Part shown: positions 14,762-20,820 of the stretch, piece by piece
Position numbering within the stretch: the stretch's first letter is position 1
Layout: every line of letters starts with the position of its first letter
Source: Chloroflexota bacterium
GTDB taxonomy: Bacteria > Chloroflexota > Dormibacteria > Dormibacterales > Dormibacteraceae
Direction of reading: 5' to 3'
Length of the DNA stretch: 27,754 nt
NCBI GenBank assembly: GCA_005880755.1
Contig: VBGV01000070.1
Span: 1 to 27,754, forward strand
Program-made: the position numbers and the translations under genes
Notes under the pieces: model-generated
What the model was told of the DNA's origin: nothing
Seen by the model: the letters and a program-made list of their open reading frames with translations, nothing else
Database searches by the model: none

Positions 14762-15325
14762 ATGCTCGAGCTTTCGGGTACCGGCGACGACGGCACGACC
14801 GGGCTGCTGGGTGGTGGCCGCTCGCCCAAAGACGATCCACGCATCGAGGCCTTCGGCACGGTGGACGAGGCTTCGAGCGCGCTCGGCCTCGCCCGCGCGC
14901 TCACCTCTCACGCGCGCGTCACTTCTATCTGTGAGGAGCTGCAGCGCGGCCTGTACGCTGTGGGCGCGGAGCTGGGCACCAACCCGGAGGCGGACAAGAC
15001 ATTCGTCGTCACCGGACCGCCCCAGATCCAGCGCCTCGAGCAGCTGATCAGCGAGCTCGAGTCGGAGGCCGTGATGCCCCAGGGCTTCATCCTCCCGGGC
15101 GCCACGCCGGCGTCGGGGGCGCTCGACCTGGCGCGGGCGATCACACGTCGCGCCGAACGTCGATGCGTGACCCTGGAGAGGGCGGGCGGCCTGCCCAATC
15201 CCGACGTCCGCCGCTGGCTCAACCGGCTGAGCCTGGTGCTGTTCGTCCTGGGGCGATATGAGGAAAGCCAGGCGGGCCGGCACGCCCAACCAGCCAGGGG
15301 GTCGGAGCCGGGGCGTTCTAGTTAA
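14762..15325 (+). CDS. pduO: ATP:cob(I)alamin adenosyltransferase, PduO-type
   Basis: A 187-residue enzyme that transfers the adenosyl group of ATP to cob(I)alamin, making coenzyme B12. The ATP-binding N-terminus reads STGD-like (here SGTGDDGTTGLLGGGRSPKD), followed by AFGTVDEASSALGLAR. The C-terminal half has RRAERRCVTLER with the catalytic arginine region and LNRLSLVLFVLGRYEE. The usual NRLSD is NRLSL here, a substitution at a position often Asp, which could affect activity. The last 20 residues (from AGRHAQ) are a poorly conserved tail. ATG 14762 lies 19 bases after the phosphofructokinase stop without a clear SD, so the genes may be co-transcribed. Implies adenosylcobalamin-dependent metabolism in the host. 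Confidence 0.92.
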   Translation: MLELSGTGDDGTTGLLGGGRSPKDDPRIEAFGTVDEASSALGLARALTSHARVTSICEELQRGLYAVGAELGTNPEADKTFVVTGPPQIQRLEQLISELESEAVMPQGFILPGATPASGALDLARAITRRAERRCVTLERAGGLPNPDVRRWLNRLSLVLFVLGRYEESQAGRHAQPARGSEPGRSS

Positions 15326-15343
15326 GCTTCGACTCAGGACACG

Positions 15344-16279
15344 ATGGATCCACTGGCTGCCGTCGGTATCGTCCTCGGCGCTCTTCTCGTTCTCTTTCTC
15401 GCCCTCTCTTACCAGGTGTATCGCCGCGCCTTCGTGCCGGCGCGCCCGATGTGGCTCGACGATTTCTCGTTCACCCCGTTTGAGTTCCAGGCCGACTACG
15501 AAGAGGTCGAGCTGGTCACCGCGGATGGGATCAACTTCGGCGCGTGGCATTTCCGCCAGCCGGGGTCGCCGCAGACGGTGATCGTCTCGGGCGGCCACAA
15601 AGGCCAGCGGCAGGGTGCGCTCGGGATCGCGGTCGCGCTGTGGCGTAAAGGCTTCAACGTCATCCTCTATTCGTACCGGGGCATGCCCGGGAGCGACCGC
15701 GCGCCGATCACGTTCGGCATCAAGGAGGTGCTGGAGCTGCAGGCGGCCATCGCATTCGCGCGCAAGCGCATCCCCAACGCGCGGATCGGGCTGCTGGGCT
15801 ACTCGATGGGCGCGGTCGTTTCCCTCCTCGGCGCCGCCGGCGAGCCCGGAGTGCAGGCACTGGTGCTCGACAGCCCGTTCAGCGACCTGCGCAAGCTGCT
15901 GATCGAGAACGTCCGAAGCGCCAGCAAGGTGCCGGGAACCCCGTTCGTCTGGCTCGCCGGGTTGATGTTGTGGCTTCGCACGCGCTGCTGGCTTTCCGCA
16001 TGCAGCCCGATCGAGGTGCTGAGCTCTCTCGAGCCGCGGCCGCTGTTCTTCATCCACGGCGGCGCGGACGCGATCACCAACGTCAACCACAGCCGGCGCC
16101 TGTACGACGCATACCGCGGCCCGCGTGAGATCTGGATCGTGCAGGGCGCGCCCCACACGGGCGCGTATTTCGCCGACCGGCCGCTGTACGTCGAGCGCGT
16201 GGCCGGTTTCTTTGCGCGCCACCTCGGCCTGGACGTCAGCAGCCACCTCCGGCTGGTGGAAGAGGAAGAAGTCAGCTAG
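15344..16279 (+). CDS. Membrane-anchored alpha/beta hydrolase
   Basis: A 311-residue serine hydrolase. Residues 5-25 form an N-terminal membrane anchor (VGIVLGALLVLFLALSYQVY), so the catalytic domain follows on one face of the membrane. The nucleophile is Ser154 in GYSMGA; the acid is probably the aspartate in HGGADAIT; the histidine lies in APHTGAYF. SGGHKGQRQG near residue 85 fits the oxyanion region, and YSYRGMPGSD follows strand 4. The architecture resembles the BEM46/FrsA-like group of peptidase-S9-fold hydrolases. AGGA 5-6 bases before ATG 15344 is a usable SD. The end carries an acidic LVEEEEVS. Substrate unknown. Confidence 0.9.
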   Translation: MDPLAAVGIVLGALLVLFLALSYQVYRRAFVPARPMWLDDFSFTPFEFQADYEEVELVTADGINFGAWHFRQPGSPQTVIVSGGHKGQRQGALGIAVALWRKGFNVILYSYRGMPGSDRAPITFGIKEVLELQAAIAFARKRIPNARIGLLGYSMGAVVSLLGAAGEPGVQALVLDSPFSDLRKLLIENVRSASKVPGTPFVWLAGLMLWLRTRCWLSACSPIEVLSSLEPRPLFFIHGGADAITNVNHSRRLYDAYRGPREIWIVQGAPHTGAYFADRPLYVERVAGFFARHLGLDVSSHLRLVEEEEVS

Positions 16280-16284
16280 TTCCG

Positions 16285-16309
16285 TGTAACAAATCGCCCC
16301 GCGGGCGAC
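16285..16309 (+). promoter_or_regulatory. Candidate ECF-type promoter TGTAAC-N15-CGAC upstream of the second sigma gene
   Basis: TGTAAC (16285-16290) is followed by 15 bases and CGAC (16306-16309). B. subtilis SigX-type promoters read TGTAAC-N17-CGAC, so the elements match but the spacer is two short. The spacer starts AAATCG and also forms a 6-bp hairpin (16294-16299 with 16303-16308). A similar arrangement lies before the Hint gene, suggesting autoregulation. Confidence 0.4.
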
Positions 16310-16324
16310 AGGAATAGGTGAGAC

Positions 16325-16861
16325 ATGCAGCGAGTGGCCGATGTCAAACCGTCCAGCGCCTCGCAACCGGTCAGCGAATCGACCTTTGCGGACCTGCTGA
16401 AGCCGCTGATCGAGCCGGGCTTCCGCCTCGCCCTGGCGATGCTGCATGACGCTCAGGCGGCGGAGGACGCCGTGCAGGAGGCGTCATTCACGGCCTGGCG
16501 AAAGTTGGGCCGGATGCACGACCAGGGCCGGTTGCGACCATGGTTTCTCGGAGTCGTCGCCAACAAGTGCCGCAACGCCCGCCGCAAGAAGTGGGTCGTG
16601 GAAGTGAGTGTCGGCGTGCCCGAGGAACTGCCGGCCGTCTCGTCGGAGGATCGAACGCTGCGGAGTGCGGATCTGCGCCGTGCAATTTCTCATCTGGGGC
16701 ATGACGACCGCCTGGTGGTCGTCCTCTATTTCTACCTCGACATGCCGGTCGACGAAGTGGCCACGGTCGCCGGCACATCGGTGGGCGCGACGCGCGCGCG
16801 CCTGTATCGGGCGATCAAGAAGCTGCGTCCGGACGTGGCGATTGAGGAGGCACTCAGGTGA
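16325..16861 (+). CDS. ECF RNA polymerase sigma factor
   Basis: A 178-residue ECF sigma factor starting at ATG 16325, with AGGAATAGGTG SD-like sequence upstream. Region 2: GFRLALAMLHDAQAAEDAVQ, EASFTAWRKLG, RPWFLGVVANKCRNARRKKW. Region 4: HLGHDDRLVVVLYFYLDMPV followed by the helix-turn-helix VATVAGTSVGATRARLYRAI and a basic end. It belongs to no ECF group I can name. The next gene starts inside its stop codon (GTGA, 4-base overlap) and encodes a membrane protein, the normal place for an anti-sigma factor. A candidate ECF promoter upstream (16285-16309) suggests that it drives its own gene and perhaps the convergent Hint protein gene. Confidence 0.92.
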   Translation: MQRVADVKPSSASQPVSESTFADLLKPLIEPGFRLALAMLHDAQAAEDAVQEASFTAWRKLGRMHDQGRLRPWFLGVVANKCRNARRKKWVVEVSVGVPEELPAVSSEDRTLRSADLRRAISHLGHDDRLVVVLYFYLDMPVDEVATVAGTSVGATRARLYRAIKKLRPDVAIEEALR

Positions 16862-17658
16862 GCCTGCGCACTGACATCCAAATGGCTTTCGACGAACTCA
16901 CGCCATCCACACACGGCATGGCCGAGCGAATCGTCGGATCAATGCTTGCCAATCGGTCTCGTTCGCGTGCAATGTTCGCGTGGTCCAATCCACTGCGCGG
17001 CGCGACATCGATGTTGGCCCTAATTCTGGTCCTGGTCGTGGCGGTGGGCGTTCTGGCCGGAGGTCGCCTCTACCGCGACTGGAGTGCCTTCAACAGCCAA
17101 CCGGGCAATGGGCTCGCAGCGTTGGAGGCAAGGCCGATGCATCTGCCGGTGCTAGTTCCGGGCCAGGATTGCCCGATCGGTCCGAAAGCTGACCTCCAGG
17201 GCGCTGGAAACGGCGAAGGTTTTGGTGAGGGTCCGGTTTTTGGAATGCCAATCGGACTCGACACCAAGAGCACGTGGGGAACTTACGGATACCAGTGGCT
17301 GCTCACTCGACGCGACCTGGCTGGGCCAGTGCTGGTTCGCGCGAAGGATCTTGTCACCGGTAAGGCGGTCGTGTTCGTGGGCACCTACGCTGCAGGACCG
17401 GTGACCGGCAAGGATTCGGACCGCAACGGCTTTGCGGTCAAGCAGCATCACGAGGCCCTCTTGGACACGAATCATCCACCCGAAGACACAAATCCACCGG
17501 AGGTGTATTTCGGAGGCTCCGACAGGTTGGTGGCTTGGCAGATCACCCTGGGTCTCCAGAGGGGCGCCTCCGGGTGCGTGGCCTATCAGATCGACGGCCC
17601 AGGGTTCAGCGAGGTCTTCGTCGTCCAGGCCGTGGGCACGGGACTTACGCCGAATTAA
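16858..17658 (+). CDS. Putative membrane anti-sigma factor of unknown family
   Basis: A 266-residue protein from GTG 16858, overlapping the sigma gene by 4 bases. Residues 1-45 are cytoplasmic (MSLRTDIQMAFDELTPSTHG and a basic NRSRSRAMF), with no zinc-binding His/Cys motif. One membrane segment lies at about 52-69 (MLALILVLVVAVGVLAGG). The outside part of about 190 residues has a Gly-rich stretch (GAGNGEGFGEGP), beta-type segments and two cysteines (about 102 and 239) that could pair. No family is recognised for this domain. By position and topology it is the likely regulator of the sigma factor, with the outer domain as sensor; this is inference. The stop overlaps that of the convergent Hint gene. 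Confidence 0.8.
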   Translation: MSLRTDIQMAFDELTPSTHGMAERIVGSMLANRSRSRAMFAWSNPLRGATSMLALILVLVVAVGVLAGGRLYRDWSAFNSQPGNGLAALEARPMHLPVLVPGQDCPIGPKADLQGAGNGEGFGEGPVFGMPIGLDTKSTWGTYGYQWLLTRRDLAGPVLVRAKDLVTGKAVVFVGTYAAGPVTGKDSDRNGFAVKQHHEALLDTNHPPEDTNPPEVYFGGSDRLVAWQITLGLQRGASGCVAYQIDGPGFSEVFVVQAVGTGLTPN

Positions 17659-17664
17659 CCGGCG
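17648..17664. terminator. Small symmetric hairpin containing both convergent stop codons
   Basis: CGCCG (17648-17652) pairs with CGGCG (17660-17664) around AATTAAC. The TTAA in the loop supplies the stop codons of both convergent genes. It is a weak structure without T-tract but symmetric for both strands. Confidence 0.3.
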
Positions 17665-18536
17665 AGGGTGCTGGCGAGCAGGATCCCGTTCGCCCAGTAA
17701 CGTCCCGTCGAGCCGGCAGGCAGGAGGTCGTAGGTCCGTTCGCCCGCGTACGGGACGAGCTCCCATCGCGTGATCGTCGAGCCATCGAGCGCGTCACCAA
17801 TCTTCAGCATGCCCAGCGCTCGGTCGTCAGCCGTCATATGTCCCGGCGAGACGAGAAGCTCGCGGCCGTCGGCGAGAACCAGGTGCACGACGAGATGACC
17901 GGCCGGCGCAACCATGCTTCCGACCTCCACCACCGGCTCGGCGATGCGCGAACCTTCAGCGCTTTCGGTCCACACGATCGTTCCGACCCGTACGTCGGTG
18001 ACGCGGACCGGTCCGTTCGGAGTCGCGATCATCGTCGACGCAGCGAGGCAGATCGGGCAGTTCGGCGGGCCCGACGGCGTCCGCGAGCCCACCGTCACCA
18101 CGCCGTCGACGCGGACCGTCCCGGAGACCATCTCGTACGCGGCGCTGCCTCCCTTGGACTGGACCCTGTACTGGAACGAGTAACCGGCCCCGGCCTGGGT
18201 CAGGGTCACGGCCCGGAGGAGCTTCCAGGCTCGGTAGACGACGAGCTTTTGGGCGTCGGTAAGGTCGCCCGCAGGCAGACGCTCGTGAGCGACGATCGCG
18301 GCGTACGTCTCCGCGTCGGACTTGATCTGCGGGTAGGTCGAAACCGCGTTCGCCTCCTCGCCCCCCGTCCGGGCGATCGGGTAGAAGTCCGGGTCGCAGT
18401 AGACCGGCTTGCCCACGGAATCCATGACCGCGAACTTCAGCTGGGTCGTATTGAGCGGAGTGCCCACGGCCGGGGCGGGCGCGGCAGAGCCGCACGCCAC
18501 GGTCGCCACCACCAGGACCGCCAGTGCGAGCCTCAT
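17655..18536 (-). CDS. Secreted protein with C-terminal Hint (hedgehog/intein) domain
   Basis: A 293-residue protein from ATG 18536. A signal peptide (1-14) ends at Cys15 in VATVACGS, a weak lipobox, so lipid anchoring is possible. Residues 28-155 are an unrecognised extracellular domain (LKFAVMDSVGKPVYCDPDFY, YRAWKLLRAV, FQYRVQSKGG). After CPIC the Hint domain begins at Cys163: CLAASTMIATPNGPVRV, then DVRVGTIVWT, ELLVSPGHMTADDR with His233, LKIGDALDG, and the final TYDLLPAGSTGRYWANGIL. Hint domains cleave or rearrange the peptide bond before their first cysteine. The usual C-terminal His-Asn is absent (LLASTLAG), as in hedgehog-like Hint domains that cut only on the N-side. N-terminal release of the sensor-like domain is therefore plausible but unproven. 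Confidence 0.85.
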   Translation of the reverse strand: MRLALAVLVVATVACGSAAPAPAVGTPLNTTQLKFAVMDSVGKPVYCDPDFYPIARTGGEEANAVSTYPQIKSDAETYAAIVAHERLPAGDLTDAQKLVVYRAWKLLRAVTLTQAGAGYSFQYRVQSKGGSAAYEMVSGTVRVDGVVTVGSRTPSGPPNCPICLAASTMIATPNGPVRVTDVRVGTIVWTESAEGSRIAEPVVEVGSMVAPAGHLVVHLVLADGRELLVSPGHMTADDRALGMLKIGDALDGSTITRWELVPYAGERTYDLLPAGSTGRYWANGILLASTLAG

Positions 18537-18547
18537 CTGATTAAGAA

Positions 18548-18573
18548 GACGTTAGCGGCCGAATTTGGTAACA
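18548..18573 (-). promoter_or_regulatory. Candidate ECF-type promoter TGTTAC-N16-CGTC for the Hint gene
   Basis: On the minus strand TGTTAC (18573-18568), 16 bases and CGTC (18551-18548) precede ATG 18536. The elements and spacing fit ECF promoters of the SigM/SigX class. The spacer begins CAAATTCGG, similar to AAATCGCCC in the sigma gene promoter. Confidence 0.45.
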
Positions 18574-18579
18574 GATGGC

Positions 18580-18605
18580 GGAACCAAACGCCCCCCTCAG
18601 CCGTA
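18580..18605 (+). promoter_or_regulatory. Candidate ECF-type promoter GGAACC-N16-CGTA facing the MoxR operon
   Basis: GGAACC (18580-18585), 16 bases and CGTA (18602-18605) match the general ECF layout. The in-frame ATG 18616 lies 10 bases after CGTA. It is back to back with the Hint promoter, six bases apart. Confidence 0.4.
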
Positions 18606-18638
18606 TTCAACTGAGATGGGGCACCAGAACGGCGAACC

Positions 18639-18644
18639 TATAAT
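18639..18644 (+). promoter_or_regulatory. Consensus -10 box TATAAT for a leaderless MoxR message
   Basis: A perfect TATAAT is followed by 7 bases and ATG 18652. No good -35 is seen. It supports 18652 as the main start of the MoxR gene. Confidence 0.5.
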
Positions 18645-18651
18645 CGCGGGG

Positions 18652-19611
18652 ATGGGGTCAGCCGAAGTCGTCACTCGAGTCGCCGATTCTTTCTTGTCCA
18701 ACGTCAGCCGAGCGATCATCAACAAAGAAGACGAGATCCGCCTTTGCCTCGTCACCCTCCTCTGCGAAGGCCACCTGCTGATCGAGGACGTGCCGGGCGT
18801 CGGCAAGACGATGCTCGCCAAGTCGCTCGCCCGCTCCCTCGACTGCACCTTCCGCCGGATCCAGTTCACTCCCGACCTGCTGCCTTCGGACGTGACCGGT
18901 GTCCGTGCCTTCAACCAGAAGATCAGCGATTTCGAGTTTCGTCCGGGCCCGGTGTTCGCCCAGATCGTCCTCGCCGACGAGATCAACCGCGCCAGCCCCA
19001 AGACCCAGTCAGCTCTCCTGGAGGCGATGGAAGAGCGCCAGGTGACGATCGACGGTGAGACGCACTCGCTGCCGAAGCCGTTCATGGTCATGGCGACCCA
19101 GAACCCGGTCGAATACTCCGGCACCTTCCCGCTGCCGGAGGCGCAGCTCGACCGCTTCCTGATGAAGGTCAAGCTCGGTTACCTCACGGAAAAGGAAGAG
19201 GCGAACCTGCTCAACCAGCACAAAGTCGAGTCGCCGATGGAAGAGCTGCAGCCGGTCGTGTCGCCCAACGAGCTGAATGCCGCCCAGAGCGCCGTCCGCG
19301 AAGTGTTCGTCAAGCCCGAGCTGCGCGAGTACATCGCCAGGCTGGTAGGACGGACGCGTGGAAATCCCGAAGTTGCTCTCGGCGCCAGCACACGCGGCAC
19401 ACTGAATCTCTTCCACGCGAGCCAGGCGCTGGCAGCGATCCAGGGCCGAAGCTTTGTGACCCCGGACGACATCAAGACGCTCGCCGAGCCGGTGCTCGCG
19501 CACCGCATCATCCTGCGTCCGAACGCCGAGATGCAGGGCCAGAGCGCGGGCAAGCTGGTGGCGGGCCTCCTCGAGCGCGAGCACGTGCCGCAGATGGCGT
19601 ACGACGGGTAG
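18652..19611 (+). CDS. MoxR-family AAA+ ATPase
   Basis: A 319-residue ATPase from ATG 18652; an in-frame ATG at 18616 would add 12 residues. Walker A is EDVPGVGKT with Lys52; Walker B is IVLADEINRASPKTQ; sensor 1 lies in MATQNPVEYSGTFPLPEAQLDRF, the MoxR signature; a lid domain follows with GASTRGTLNLF. MoxR ATPases act as chaperones that remodel or insert cofactors into partner proteins, which usually carry von Willebrand A-like domains such as DUF58. The next two genes encode exactly the standard partners, a DUF58 protein and a transglutaminase-like membrane protein. Two promoter candidates precede it, one ECF-type and one housekeeping-type. Confidence 0.94.
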   Translation: MGSAEVVTRVADSFLSNVSRAIINKEDEIRLCLVTLLCEGHLLIEDVPGVGKTMLAKSLARSLDCTFRRIQFTPDLLPSDVTGVRAFNQKISDFEFRPGPVFAQIVLADEINRASPKTQSALLEAMEERQVTIDGETHSLPKPFMVMATQNPVEYSGTFPLPEAQLDRFLMKVKLGYLTEKEEANLLNQHKVESPMEELQPVVSPNELNAAQSAVREVFVKPELREYIARLVGRTRGNPEVALGASTRGTLNLFHASQALAAIQGRSFVTPDDIKTLAEPVLAHRIILRPNAEMQGQSAGKLVAGLLEREHVPQMAYDG

Positions 19612-19629
19612 CGAACAAGAGGGTTCCCC

Positions 19630-20820
19630 ATGAGCAAGGTCGCCCTCGCCGGCGCGCTCGGGCTGCTCATGTTCTTCACGTACCTGACCGCGATTCGCAC
19701 GGCGTTCGTGTTCGGGTACGCCCTGTGCCTTCTGTTCGTGATCGCATGGGTATGGCCCCGGCTGGCGATTCGCGGCATCACGGTCGCGCGCAGCGTCGAC
19801 CCCGGCACGCCGACCGTCGGCGAGGTCTACGAGGAGCAGTTCGAGGTTCGGCGCAAGGGCTGGATTCCCGCGCCCTGGGTCGAGGTCCGCGACCTCAGCC
19901 AGATCGCTGACTACCAACCGGGCCGTGTGATCTCGCTCGGCGGCGAGGCCGTCAGGTGGAGGGCGCGGGGCGTGTATCGCAGGCGTGGCTGGATGGCGCT
20001 CGGTCCGACATCGCTGCGTGTACGGGAACCGTTCGGCCTGTTCGACCGCGAGCTGAAGTTGACGCAGCGCACATCGATCCTCGTCTATCCACGCGTGCGG
20101 CCGGTGCCCGACCTGATGACTCCGAGCTCGCAGCAGGTCGGGAGCTCGCAGGCGCTCGGCGCCTGGGCTGACTACCCGCCGGAGACAGGCGGCGTGCGCG
20201 ACTACGCGACGGGCGACAGCTTCGGGCGAATCCACTGGCCGCTCTCGGCCAAGCACCAGCGTCTGATGTCGAAGACGTTCGAGCAGCCCCTGACAACCGA
20301 CCTGTGGATCCTTCTCGACCTCGACCGCGGCGTCCATTTCGGTGAGGGGGAAGAGTCGACGGTCGAATACGCAGTCAGCCTGGCGGCGTCGATGGCGGCG
20401 CAGGTGCACAGCCGGGGACGCCAGGTCGGGTTGATCGCGAACGACTCGCGCGGCACCGTGCTCGAGCCGCACCGCGCGGTGCGACAGGATCGCCTCATCC
20501 TCGACTTCCTCGCGGTGTGCCAGGCTGACGGCCGCACGCCGCTGACCCACACGCTGGCGTGGGACCGCATCCGCAGGCTTCCCCGACGCGCCATCGCGGT
20601 CATCACGCCGAGCGCGGACCCGGAATGGGTTCGCCTGCTGCAGGCGGTGCGAGGCCGCCGCTCGACGCTCATCGTCTTCTACCTCGACATTGCCAGCTTC
20701 GGCGGCCCTGACCAGAACCCCAGCTTCGACCTGGGCCAGGACGTCGACCTTTATGTCGTACGCAAGGGCGACGACTTCGCGCGCCTCGTGAGGACCAGGG
20801 ATGCGATACGTATCGCCTGA
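19630..20820 (+). CDS. DUF58 domain membrane protein (MoxR partner)
   Basis: A 396-residue protein from ATG 19630. Two membrane segments near the N-terminus (about 4-23 and 28-46) precede a soluble domain. The DUF58 signature is clear: GGVRDYATGDSFGRIHWPLS followed by AKHQRLMSKTFEQP. It is followed by a von Willebrand A-like fold with DLWILLDLDRG, a degenerate form of the metal-site DxSxS motif (here DLDRG), so metal binding may be weakened. DUF58 proteins are taken to be clients of MoxR ATPases in cell-envelope maintenance. The gene lies 18 bases after moxR and its end overlaps the transglutaminase gene by 20 bases, so the three are one operon. Confidence 0.92.
   Translation: MSKVALAGALGLLMFFTYLTAIRTAFVFGYALCLLFVIAWVWPRLAIRGITVARSVDPGTPTVGEVYEEQFEVRRKGWIPAPWVEVRDLSQIADYQPGRVISLGGEAVRWRARGVYRRRGWMALGPTSLRVREPFGLFDRELKLTQRTSILVYPRVRPVPDLMTPSSQQVGSSQALGAWADYPPETGGVRDYATGDSFGRIHWPLSAKHQRLMSKTFEQPLTTDLWILLDLDRGVHFGEGEESTVEYAVSLAASMAAQVHSRGRQVGLIANDSRGTVLEPHRAVRQDRLILDFLAVCQADGRTPLTHTLAWDRIRRLPRRAIAVITPSADPEWVRLLQAVRGRRSTLIVFYLDIASFGGPDQNPSFDLGQDVDLYVVRKGDDFARLVRTRDAIRIA

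Noticed and set aside
14723..16447. A 574-codon minus-strand open frame
   Set aside because: It covers the PduO, hydrolase and ECF genes in antisense and shows only GC-driven composition.
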